This document shows, piece after piece, positions 8,116 through 15,835 of a stretch of DNA of 64,000 nucleotides. The translations under genes and the position numbers were made by a program. Every line of letters begins with the position of its first letter. Position 1 is the stretch's first letter. The notes below the pieces were generated by a model, which was not told the origin of the DNA, did not search any database, and worked only from the letters and a program-made list of their open reading frames with translations. The DNA comes from Nitrospirales bacterium (lineage in GTDB: Bacteria; Nitrospirota; Nitrospiria; Nitrospirales; UBA8639), in the NCBI GenBank assembly GCA_012270585.1, contig JAAXIB010000014.1, forward strand, positions 1-64,000, read 5' to 3'.

Positions 8116-8970
8116 TCAACGGTGGGGAGGAACAGAGGATTCCCGGGAGACAATAGACTGTTGCCGTAACTCCTGACAACGAAGCGTGGCGGCTTCAACG
8201 GCGCTGACGACCGCCCCCCGTAGCCGTCCTTTCTCGAGTCGGTGCAAGCCGGCAATGGTCGTCCCCCCAGGTGAAGCTACTTGGTCTTTTAACGCTCCGG
8301 GATGCGCCTTCGTTTCCAGAACCATCTTGGCGGCACCCAACACCGTTTGCGCCGCCAAAAGTTGGGCTTGAGAGCGGGAAAGCCCCATTTTCACGCCACC
8401 ATCGGCCAATGCCTCGATAAACAGGCACACATAGGCCGGCCCTCCCCCGCTCAGACCTGTCACGGCATCCAAGTGTGATTCATCAACCACAACCACTTGT
8501 CCCATGGCCTCAAACATCGCCCGGGCCACTTTCATTTGTGCGGCTGTCACTCCGGGTCCGCCAGCCAGGGCCGTCGCGCCTTCCAGGACAACCGTCGGGG
8601 TGTTGGGCATGGCCCGGACCACACGAGCCTTCGGATGTGATCCTGAAATAATGGTCGCGATAGGAACCCCTGCCGCCACGGTGATGATGAGCTGATTGGC
8701 ACCGCTGGACAAATCCAGCTCATCAAAAACCTTATTTATAACTTGAGGTTTTACTGCCAGCACGATGATATCACTGGATGTAGAAGATTTTTTGTTGTCG
8801 TGAGAAACATGGACCTTGAAGGTCTTACGGAAATGCGCCAACCGTTGGGCATCCACGTCCGTGGCACAAATCTGGCCGGCATTGACTATGCCTCTTTTCA
8901 ACAAACCGGATACAATGGCTTCCGCCATGTTCCCCGCCCCGATGATTGCGATCGTTTTCCCTTTCAACAT
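8116..8970 (-). CDS. proC: Pyrroline-5-carboxylate reductase
   Basis: Last step of proline synthesis: NAD(P)H-dependent reduction of 1-pyrroline-5-carboxylate. The N-terminus has the dinucleotide motif IAIIGAGNMAEAI. VLAVKPQV, VRAMPNTP and the C-terminal dimerisation segment DAVTGLSGGGPAYV follow; the last holds the substrate-binding region, and SPGGTTIAGL is the family's C-terminal signature. The ATG at 8970 gives 284 residues, beginning MLKGKTIAII just before the Rossmann strand. A TTG at 9009 would add 13 residues without support. Divergent from the HEAT-repeat gene at 9158. Confidence 0.95.
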   Translation of the reverse strand: MLKGKTIAIIGAGNMAEAIVSGLLKRGIVNAGQICATDVDAQRLAHFRKTFKVHVSHDNKKSSTSSDIIVLAVKPQVINKVFDELDLSSGANQLIITVAAGVPIATIISGSHPKARVVRAMPNTPTVVLEGATALAGGPGVTAAQMKVARAMFEAMGQVVVVDESHLDAVTGLSGGGPAYVCLFIEALADGGVKMGLSRSQAQLLAAQTVLGAAKMVLETKAHPGALKDQVASPGGTTIAGLHRLEKGRLRGAVVSAVEAATLRCQELRQQSIVSRESSVPPHR

Positions 8971-9068
8971 AATGCCGGGAAGTATATCGTGGATTGTACG
9001 CCCATTCAACTCATGACTGATGACAGCCCTCGACCACGCTGCGTAACCGGGTATTTGTAAAAGACCTG

Positions 9069-9096
9069 TTGCTTTTTTGTCGAGCGGGAGTATAGT
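9069..9096 (+). promoter_or_regulatory. Candidate sigma-70 promoter for the HEAT-repeat genes
   Basis: TTGCTT at 9069-9074 and TATAGT at 9091-9096, separated by 16 bases. The -10 box matches five of six consensus positions and the -35 box three of six. Transcription would start near 9103, giving a leader of about 55 bases to the ATG at 9158. Confidence 0.45.
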
Positions 9097-9157
9097 AAAA
9101 GCACCGAAAAGTAGCCACCCTCACGGCATGGTCAACCCATGCGAAAGGAGGCTTCTT

Positions 9158-10264
9158 ATGAAAAACTGGCCCGTGGTGCTCATAATCTGTGCGATCTTCA
9201 GCGTCTCAATCGTGCTTGTACCTCAAAGTGCTGCTCGCCGAATCTACTTCACGCCCGAGCAAAAGCAACAACTGCAAAAGGCTCAAACCGTCTTCGTGAA
9301 TGCGCTCGCGCTGACCGAAAAAGGACGAACCGACTCCGAACAGCTTCAGGCTCTCGTTTCTCAACGACTCACAGAAGTCGGCTTTTCCGTGATCGTGGAT
9401 CGGAAGCAAGCCCACGATGTTGAATTCAAGGTGAAGTGTGAAGAGCGAAAAACGTGGACAGGTACCACTGCAGAAGGAGGAGACGCCGAACTGTTTGATG
9501 CCCCGTCCAGGCTCTGGAAAGGACCCGCGTGTTTGTTGACGTATTCGCTCAAGGGGAAAAATCTGGGATGGTATAAAGAAGTCCGGACGTCCTTCCACGA
9601 CGCCATGCAAGCCGCCAAAGCGGCAGGCGTCAAAGATGCGGGAACCTATGCTCTCACCAAATTGGCCGAACGCCTCAAGCAATACGATTTTCCGGTACTG
9701 TTGGCCGCGGAATGGGGACAACCCGACCGACTCATAACACTGCTGGACATGCCGGATACGCCGAAAATTCGCAAACTCTATATTCTCTCCACCTTGAGCG
9801 AAATAGAAGCCGAATCGGCGCTGCCTCATTTAACAAAGCTGATGCAAGATAAAGATCTGGCACAAGAAGCCGTGGAAGCACTGACCGGCGTGGGAGAAGA
9901 TTCCATTCCGTTGCTCACCGATTTATTTCAATCCTCAACGCAGCCCGAAATTCAAGCCGCGGCAGCCAGGGCCTTGGGTGACGTGGCAGGGAGCAGTGGA
10001 AACCCAACGGCTATTCCCCCGCTTCTTGAATACCTCAAAGCCGCCCTGAAGAATTTCAACACCTCAGCCGATATTAATTTCCCGGTTTTAACCGAAGTCG
10101 TCTGGAGCCTCGGTAAACTGAGAGACGAAGACTCGCTCGAACCCATGGACGAACTGAATCAGAGGGTTTGGTTGATCAGAGATAACTCAAAAGAAATGGC
10201 AGCCCTTCGAGAGGCGGCGAATTGGACGTATAAGCAACTCGACCTGGACGGACACGTGAGTTGA
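9158..10264 (+). CDS. Exported HEAT-repeat protein, copy 1 of a tandem pair
   Basis: 368 residues from the ATG at 9158, which has AAAGGAGG six bases upstream; longer in-frame starts lack this. A hydrophobic N-terminal signal segment (WPVVLIICAIFSVSIVLV) is followed by a cleavage-like SAARR. The middle (residues about 40-170) is a domain with HDVEFKVKCEERKTW, GGDAELFDAPSRLW and LGWYKEVRT. The C-terminal half has HEAT-like helical pairs (ALPHLTKLMQD, SIPLLTDLF, EIQAAAARALGDV). The product is probably periplasmic and may act in protein-protein contact; the family is not one I can name. The next gene is a paralogue, similar end to end and roughly half identical by eye. No catalytic motif is evident. 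Confidence 0.78.
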   Translation: MKNWPVVLIICAIFSVSIVLVPQSAARRIYFTPEQKQQLQKAQTVFVNALALTEKGRTDSEQLQALVSQRLTEVGFSVIVDRKQAHDVEFKVKCEERKTWTGTTAEGGDAELFDAPSRLWKGPACLLTYSLKGKNLGWYKEVRTSFHDAMQAAKAAGVKDAGTYALTKLAERLKQYDFPVLLAAEWGQPDRLITLLDMPDTPKIRKLYILSTLSEIEAESALPHLTKLMQDKDLAQEAVEALTGVGEDSIPLLTDLFQSSTQPEIQAAAARALGDVAGSSGNPTAIPPLLEYLKAALKNFNTSADINFPVLTEVVWSLGKLRDEDSLEPMDELNQRVWLIRDNSKEMAALREAANWTYKQLDLDGHVS

Positions 10265-10423
10265 CACCCGCACAAATCCCTCATCCCATGATTCCATGAG
10301 ACACGGCATGAGAGGAAATGGGGGAAGCCACCCTCTTTCCATACAGACCCATTATTCGGTACTATGCATATTCCAGTCGCTGATTTTTCAGGTTCACCCT
10401 GATTCCTGTCAGGAGGATTCATA

Positions 10424-11524
10424 ATGAGATACGTATCCGGAATACTCGTCTGTTTTTTGCTTTTGACGGCCACGACCGAAAGCATGGCACGCCGAACCCA
10501 CATGACAAACGAGCAAAAAGCACAATTGGCGAAGGTCAACACCATATACCTCAACGTCCTGGCCCTGACGGAAAACGGGCGCGTTCCACCGGCCGATCTG
10601 CTGGCAACGGCAAAGACACGGTTGGAAGCCATCGGATACAACATTGTGACCAACCGAAAAGAACCCCATGACGTAGAATTTCGCGTCAAATGCGAAGAAC
10701 GAAAACGGTGGGCGGGCACAACGCGCTCGGGTGGAGACGCGGAATTAGCCGACGCCCCTGCTCGACTGTGGACGGGGCCGGCTTGTCTCTTCAATTATCG
10801 CCTCGAGGGTCGGGACTTGGGGTGGTATAAAGAAACGCGAACCGATTTCGTCGATGCCTATGCCGCGGCTCGAAAAGCCAAAGCCAAAAGCTCCGGGAAG
10901 TACGCCTTGGACCAATTAAACCTGAAATTACAGGAATTCGATTTTCCGATCATGATTGCCACGGAATGGGGACATACCGACCGGTTGGCTCACCTCTTGG
11001 AAAACCCGGATACGGATAAACGCCGTAAACTTCGAATTCTTTCCACACTTTCCCGGGTTCAATCAAAACAGGCCTTTCCCCATTTAGTGAAATTGGCCAG
11101 AGACGAAAACGCCGAGTATGCCGAAGAAGCGATTATCGCCCTGGCCGGACTCGGCAGTTCGGCAACGCCCATTCTTACCGATATTTTTATCACGACCAAA
11201 AACTCGAAAATTCAAGCTGCCGCTGCAAAGGGATTGGGCCTGGTCGGGGCTCATACCGGCGATCCCAACATCACCCCACCCTTACTCGAGTATCTCAACA
11301 AAAACCTGGAAGACATGGACGAGTCATCCGACATCGATTTCCCGGTGCTCACCGAAGTCGTCTGGTCAATAGCGAAACTCCGAAACGAAAAATCCATCGA
11401 ACCGATTGAACAACTCAACATCAAGATCTGGCTCATTCGAGATACATCGGAAGAAATGAGAAAACTTCGGGAAGCCGCCAACGTTGCCACAAAAATGGTG
11501 GATCTCGACTATCAAATCATGTAG
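10424..11524 (+). CDS. Exported HEAT-repeat protein, copy 2 of a tandem pair
   Basis: 366 residues, paralogous to the gene at 9158-10264. It shares HDVEFRVKCEERKRW, GGDAELADAPARLW, GPACLFNYRLEG, LGWYKETRT, IQAAAAKGLGLVG and the shared segment DFPVLTEVVWSIAKLRNE. A signal segment (residues 3-18) ends at SMARR. The ATG at 10424 follows AGGAGG by seven bases. The intergenic region of 159 bases suggests separate or read-through expression. The strongest conservation between the copies is in the middle domain and around the DFPVLTEVVWS helix, hinting that these are the functional surfaces. The middle-domain cysteines in VKCEER and GPAC are kept in both copies, so a structural disulfide in the periplasm is possible. 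Confidence 0.78.
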   Translation: MRYVSGILVCFLLLTATTESMARRTHMTNEQKAQLAKVNTIYLNVLALTENGRVPPADLLATAKTRLEAIGYNIVTNRKEPHDVEFRVKCEERKRWAGTTRSGGDAELADAPARLWTGPACLFNYRLEGRDLGWYKETRTDFVDAYAAARKAKAKSSGKYALDQLNLKLQEFDFPIMIATEWGHTDRLAHLLENPDTDKRRKLRILSTLSRVQSKQAFPHLVKLARDENAEYAEEAIIALAGLGSSATPILTDIFITTKNSKIQAAAAKGLGLVGAHTGDPNITPPLLEYLNKNLEDMDESSDIDFPVLTEVVWSIAKLRNEKSIEPIEQLNIKIWLIRDTSEEMRKLREAANVATKMVDLDYQIM

Positions 11525-11537
11525 CCCTTCTTGCAGT

Positions 11538-11557
11538 TCTCAGGAAAATCCCTGAGA
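11538..11557 (+). terminator. Hairpin after the HEAT-repeat pair
   Basis: TCTCAGG and CCTGAGA form a perfect 7-bp stem with a 6-base loop, 14 bases after the stop at 11524. There is no T-run after it, so it is a weak candidate for intrinsic termination and could equally be an RNA-stability hairpin. Confidence 0.3.
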
Positions 11558-11627
11558 GTTGCCTGTCGTGTATCTCGGCCCGGGCAACCTTTTTCTTGCC
11601 GGTAAGAAGCGACCAGGATAGCTTTCG

Positions 11628-12152
11628 ATGGCACGTGCGCCACGCAATCGATCAAAACTCCAGCTACGTCTGTCCTGCGCTTTTAGCGCACTCATCCTCT
11701 GGCTCTGCGTTCCATCCAGCCAGGCCCAAACTACCGACGTCGAGAGAGAACTCTCACGGCTGCAAACGCTGGCAGAAGAATCCATGGCGCAAGAAGACGC
11801 CCAGGGCGCAGCCATCACTATTGGCCGGGCCGCCTTGTTGGCTTCTCAACTCAGCAAACAACAGGGACCGCAAACGGATCAACCGCCCTACCGGCTCATG
11901 GTCGATCTGTTTCGAACCCAGGAACAGGTATATCGTGCTATGGCACTGTTTCAACAGAGCGGAGAGCGAACCCCCGTCTCGTCCGGAATCTGCTCGTTAC
12001 TCTCCTTGGGAAGGCAACATGCAGGCCAGGCCCTGGAGAAGAATTCCGTCACGGCAGCGGGCCAGGTTTTTCATGAACCCCTTCACAACCAAATAACGGA
12101 ATGGCTGGAAATCGTTCAAGAACTCCAACGGGAATGGGATTGCAGGCAGTAA
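11628..12152 (+). CDS. Exported small helical protein of unknown function
   Basis: 174 residues. The N-terminus is a clear signal peptide: basic RAPRNRSKLQLR, a hydrophobic core SCAFSALILWLCV and a cleavage-type SSQAQ. The mature part is alpha-helical and Gln/Glu-rich (VERELSRLQTLAEES, then ITIGRAALLASQLSKQQ), with a pair of well-separated cysteines (GICSLL and EWDCRQ at the very end) that could form a disulfide in the periplasm. I do not recognise the family. It lies 103 bases after the second HEAT-repeat gene on the same strand and may be the third gene of that exported set. A +1-shifted overlapping reading frame (11596-12096) looks like a shadow. Confidence 0.65.
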   Translation: MARAPRNRSKLQLRLSCAFSALILWLCVPSSQAQTTDVERELSRLQTLAEESMAQEDAQGAAITIGRAALLASQLSKQQGPQTDQPPYRLMVDLFRTQEQVYRAMALFQQSGERTPVSSGICSLLSLGRQHAGQALEKNSVTAAGQVFHEPLHNQITEWLEIVQELQREWDCRQ

Positions 12153-12238
12153 GTGTCACGGATAAATTGTCATAATCTCATAATTTTTCAGGTATGCAGC
12201 GAGGGAGAAATTTCGAATATCCGTTCATCTCCCGGCAC

Positions 12239-13534
12239 TCACGCCATCTTTTTCTGCTCGTCAAAATATTCCCGCGTCACTTTAAAGACCATCGGCGCCA
12301 GCAGCAACAAGCCCACCAGATTGGGTACTGCCATCAAGCCATTCAAGGTATCGGACAAATTCCAAACGAAAGCCACCTTCACGTTGGCAAAGCTCAATAC
12401 CGCCGCTATCCACAACACACGGTAAACGATCAGACTGTTTTCGCTGAACAGGTATTGCCAGCATCGCTCACCGTAGTAAGACCAACCAAGAATGGTGGTG
12501 AACGCAAAGATGGCCAACGCGATGGTCACGATATATTGTCCACCGGCAATGGAAGTGTGAAAGGCCGTGGACGTGAGTGCCGCGCCGGTCAGGCCGCCTC
12601 CATCCTCACCCATGACGGTCCAGGCGCCGGAGGTCAGAATCACCAGCGCGGTCATGGTGCAGACGATGATGGTATCGATAAAAGTGCCCAGCATGGCGAC
12701 AATGCCCTGCCGGACGGGGTTATTGGTCTTGGCCGCGGCATGGGCAATGGCGGCGGAACCCAAGCCGGATTCATTGGAAAACACTCCACGAGCCACTCCG
12801 AAACGGATGGCCGCCGCCACGGCCGCCCCGGCAAAGCCACCCGTCGCCGCCGCGGGAGTAAAGGCGTGCGTGAAAATCAAGGCAATGGCTTCCGGCACTT
12901 CGGCGATTCTTCTGATGCCGCCGATGATGACAAACCCCACCAGTGCGGCCACGATGATTCCCGTCAGGAATTTGGGAACACTGAAGCTCTCTTTCAGCAC
13001 AACCCCCATTGAATTAACCTGAACCGCGTTGCCGATACCAAACGCGGCCACGGCACCGAACGCGGCAAAAGCCAGCCCCAACCATTTGCCCAACTCCGGG
13101 GCGAAAGCACCCACGCCGTTACGCAGGTAATACATCGGCCCACCCACGTATTTACCCGCTTCATCCACTTCACGATAGGTCACGGCACACACGGCTTCAG
13201 CGTACTTGGTGGCCATGCCAAACAGCGCGATGAGCCACATGTAAAAAATCGCACCTGGTCCGCCGAGGGCAATGGCCGTGGCAACCCCGGCAATGTTCCC
13301 GGTCCCCACGGTAGCGGATAGTGCCGTCATGAGTGCGTTGAAGGGCTTGACCTCCCCTTCACCGCCTGGATCACCTTTTTCGAATAGCAGCCTGAAGCCG
13401 TAACCCACTTTTCGCCACGGCATGAAAACCAGGCCAAGGGTCAACAACACACCGGTTCCACCCAACATACCGAGCATGGGCGGACCCCAAGCAAAGGCAT
13501 TGACTTCGTTAATCAACGCATTTAACTGTTCCAT
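12239..13534 (-). CDS. Alanine or glycine:sodium symporter (AGCS family)
   Basis: 431 residues from the ATG at 13534; a GTG at 13561 would add nine. About ten hydrophobic segments span the whole protein, so it is an inner-membrane carrier. Family marks are GTGNIAGVATAIALGGPGAIFYMW in two overlapping blocks, the conserved KYAEAVCAVTYR region, VFSNESGLGSAAIAHAAAKT and the GWSYYGERCWQYLF segment near the C-terminus. AGCS carriers import alanine, glycine or related small amino acids with Na+. The C-terminal end is convergent with the exported protein at 11628-12152. No transporter-associated gene is adjacent. Confidence 0.93.
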   Translation of the reverse strand: MEQLNALINEVNAFAWGPPMLGMLGGTGVLLTLGLVFMPWRKVGYGFRLLFEKGDPGGEGEVKPFNALMTALSATVGTGNIAGVATAIALGGPGAIFYMWLIALFGMATKYAEAVCAVTYREVDEAGKYVGGPMYYLRNGVGAFAPELGKWLGLAFAAFGAVAAFGIGNAVQVNSMGVVLKESFSVPKFLTGIIVAALVGFVIIGGIRRIAEVPEAIALIFTHAFTPAAATGGFAGAAVAAAIRFGVARGVFSNESGLGSAAIAHAAAKTNNPVRQGIVAMLGTFIDTIIVCTMTALVILTSGAWTVMGEDGGGLTGAALTSTAFHTSIAGGQYIVTIALAIFAFTTILGWSYYGERCWQYLFSENSLIVYRVLWIAAVLSFANVKVAFVWNLSDTLNGLMAVPNLVGLLLLAPMVFKVTREYFDEQKKMA

Positions 13535-13766
13535 GACAGTCCGAGCACTGTGTTGCGACACCTGGTTGGCGGGAAACGGAAAAAACGGGCGGTTTTCGAC
13601 GCGTTACGTGGAAATTTCCGGAATTGTAGCATGCGATCAATTATTTGGGTAGTATAAGTTTGCATGAAAAGGTCCAAAGATAAAGAGGCTGGATTCCCGA
13701 TTACTCCTGCGGGGATGGATCCAGGGTCTTTGTTTTTCCCTTCGTTCACCGGGATACGGACTCTGG

Positions 13767-13786
13767 ATTCCTGCTTTCGCAGGAAT
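13767..13786. repeat. Intergenic hairpin, ATTCCTGC/GCAGGAAT type
   Basis: Perfect 8-bp stem ATTCCTGC/GCAGGAAT with loop TTTC, within GGACTCTGGATTCC and followed by GACAG. The same hairpin with the same loop recurs at 24238-24261, there with a 10-bp stem. Both copies are intergenic. Confidence 0.75.
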
Positions 13787-13849
13787 GACAGTTCGGGGGT
13801 GTCTTAGCTATTTTCATACCAATGACAGAAGTGGGCATGAGCCCCGCAG

Positions 13850-13875
13850 GTCGGGTTGGCGTAGCGTAACCCGAC
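13850..13875. repeat. CGGGTT-type palindromic repeat, copy 1
   Basis: GTCGGGTT and AACCCGAC form perfect 8-bp arms around a 10-base spacer containing GTAGCG. Sister copies lie at 35752-35777 and 43028-43059. Confidence 0.75.
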
Positions 13876-13930
13876 AAAACCAAAAGTAACCCGACGGCCA
13901 TGTCGGCCGAAGAAGGAAGGAGAAAAACCC

Positions 13931-14101
13931 GTGGCAGAAGTCAAAATTCAAGATGGGATACTCAAGGTGACCGAACTGGACGTCCAGGACCCTCGAGTCG
14001 TAAAAATTCTGGAGGAATATCCACCCAACCGTTGGTGTGAAATCACGCGACGCGCCATTAAAATCGGACTCGGATATTTGCAGGGCGGAGCCCAGGACTA
14101 G
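13931..14101 (+). CDS. 56-residue small protein of unknown function
   Basis: Starts at GTG 13931 with AAGGAG nine to fourteen bases upstream and ends at TAG 14099-14101. The product begins VAEVKIQDGILKVTEL and ends ITRRAIKIGLGYLQGGAQD. It has a beta-like N-terminal stretch, then DPRVVKILEEYPPNRW and a helix. Its regular amphipathic pattern, ribosome-binding site and position 72 bases ahead of the DUF4301 gene on the same strand support a real gene. No hydrophobic segment or signal peptide is present. I do not recognise the family; transcription with the downstream gene is plausible. Confidence 0.5.
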   Translation: MAEVKIQDGILKVTELDVQDPRVVKILEEYPPNRWCEITRRAIKIGLGYLQGGAQD

Positions 14102-14173
14102 CCCGAAATCTTCTTCCCTGGAGGAGATACGTTAAAGGATGACAACCCGGACCAAAAGCCGGAGTCCAGCAGC

Positions 14174-15730
14174 GTGTCACGACAAATCGAAACGAGCCTG
14201 ACCCCACAGGACCACCGGCATCTCAATGAACGAGGGATCTCCCTTCAAACGATCGAGCACCAACTCGCGACGTTCCAACGCGGGATTCCTTTTACGAAGC
14301 TGAAAAGACCTTGCCGGCTGGACGACGGGATTCTCCGCCTCAGTTCACTGGATTCGCCCGCCGTGATAAGGCGCTTTGAACGCGCCAGGGCCGCCGGCCG
14401 TGTCACAAAATTTGTGCCGGCTTCCGGTGCCGGCACGCGCATGTTCAAGTTCCTGGAAACGGCTCGTCTTCACGGCGAATCCGGCGGGGTTGCAACAGCA
14501 GAGGAACACAAACTGGAACAATTTCTGTCCGGTCTTCCGAAATTTGCCTTTTACCATGATCTGAAAAACATCCTGCTGCGTCAGGGGCGCCAAGTCGACC
14601 GGTTAATCGACGAGAAACAGTATCATCCCGTCATCGACGCCCTTCTGGACTCGCTGAACTATGCCAGGCTGCCCAAAGGACTGATGACATTCCACCGTTA
14701 TACCGACACGACGCGAACCCCGATCGAAGAACATCTGGTAGAAGCCGTTGATTATGCCAAAGACGACAAAGGCCGCGCCCGCGTTCATTTCACGGTTTCA
14801 CCGGATCACCAACGCGCTATTCGACAACATATCGAACAAGCTCGACTGAAGCTTGACCAGCCTGCCGTCACGTGGCTCATCGACTGTTCCGTTCAACCGC
14901 CCTCGACGGATACCATCGCCGTTGACGTGGACAACCGCCCCTTCCGTGATTCCCATGGCAATCTCTTGTTCCGACCTGCAGGCCATGGAGCGTTGCTTTC
15001 GAATCTCCACAAACTCCACTGCGACGTCGTGTTCATCAAAAACATCGACAATGTCGTGCACGATCATCTGAAGGAAACGTCCTCCAAATATAAAAGGGTG
15101 CTTGGTGGGCTGCTCGTCGGGTTGCAAGACACGGTGTTCTCCTTTTTAACTCAACTCGAATCCGGCACGACGTCGTCTACCACCCTCGAACGGATAACGG
15201 AATGGGCCCGGCATACACTGGCGATGACGTTACCCGATGAGTGGAGCACGTGCACCAACTCACAAAAAACACAATGGCTGTTCAAATGGTTGAACCGGCC
15301 CCTCAGAGTCTGCGGGATGGTCCCCAACGTGAACCATCCTGGTGGCGGGCCTTTCTGGGTAGAACACGAGAATGGCGCCACCTCGTTGCAAATCGTGGAA
15401 TCCTCACAGGTCGATCCCGATTCTCCAATGCAACAAGACGTCTTCACGTCGTCAACCCACTTCAACCCGACGGATATGGTCTGTGGCATTCGAGATTATC
15501 AGGAGAATCCCTTCAACCTGTATCAATTTGTCGATCCCAATACGGGATTTATTGCAACAAAATCCTACGAAGGCAGAACGTTGAAGGCCCTGGAACTGCC
15601 CGGCTTATGGAACGGGAGCATGGCCAAATGGCATTCCGTGTTTGTCGAGGTACCACGCCAGACGTTCAATCCGGTCAAAACCGTATTGGACTTACTCTCG
15701 CCCGAGCATCAACCGCCGGCACGTCCCTGA
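14174..15730 (+). CDS. DUF4301 family protein (nucleotidyltransferase-like N-terminus)
   Basis: 518 residues with the DUF4301 layout: an N-terminal region, then VPASGAGTRMFKFLETAR at about residues 82-99, a phrase reminiscent of the G-x-G-T-R-M nucleotide-binding loop of sugar-nucleotidyltransferases. Conserved blocks RLPKGLMTFHRY, FRPAGHGALLSNL, NIDNVVHD and NHPGGGPFWVEHENG follow. The phrase GHGALLSNLHKLHCDVVFIKNIDN resembles the UDPGP-type pyrophosphorylase core, so a nucleotide-sugar reaction is a reasonable inference; no activity is established. In my knowledge the family is best known from Bacteroidetes, which raises the possibility of transfer. GTG start at 14174 with GGAG nine bases upstream; no in-frame ATG alternative upstream. 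Confidence 0.72.
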   Translation: MSRQIETSLTPQDHRHLNERGISLQTIEHQLATFQRGIPFTKLKRPCRLDDGILRLSSLDSPAVIRRFERARAAGRVTKFVPASGAGTRMFKFLETARLHGESGGVATAEEHKLEQFLSGLPKFAFYHDLKNILLRQGRQVDRLIDEKQYHPVIDALLDSLNYARLPKGLMTFHRYTDTTRTPIEEHLVEAVDYAKDDKGRARVHFTVSPDHQRAIRQHIEQARLKLDQPAVTWLIDCSVQPPSTDTIAVDVDNRPFRDSHGNLLFRPAGHGALLSNLHKLHCDVVFIKNIDNVVHDHLKETSSKYKRVLGGLLVGLQDTVFSFLTQLESGTTSSTTLERITEWARHTLAMTLPDEWSTCTNSQKTQWLFKWLNRPLRVCGMVPNVNHPGGGPFWVEHENGATSLQIVESSQVDPDSPMQQDVFTSSTHFNPTDMVCGIRDYQENPFNLYQFVDPNTGFIATKSYEGRTLKALELPGLWNGSMAKWHSVFVEVPRQTFNPVKTVLDLLSPEHQPPARP

Positions 15731-15835
15731 CGAAAGCATCTTGCACCATCATTCAGACCTACGCATAATGCACCTGTCATCGTTTGTGCATTCACCTGTT
15801 TTCCTCCCACGATTGACCATTGAGAGGATTCATCC

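Larger units (their letters stand above)
13562..13930. other. Gene-free stretch built of dispersed repeats
   Basis: Between the symporter gene and the 56-residue orphan. It holds a block resembling the GATTCCCGATTACTCCTGC and GGATCCAGGGTCTTTG phrases repeated at 24.3 and 35.85 kb, a perfect hairpin at 13767-13786 and the CGGGTT palindrome at 13850-13875, then a partial second copy (AACCCGAC at 13888-13895). The AT-rich segment near 13640-13680 may hold the symporter promoter; I see no convincing boxes. Confidence 0.6.

Noticed and set aside
12194-13012. 272-residue plus-strand frame in the symporter gene
   Set aside because: Antisense shadow of the AGCS gene.
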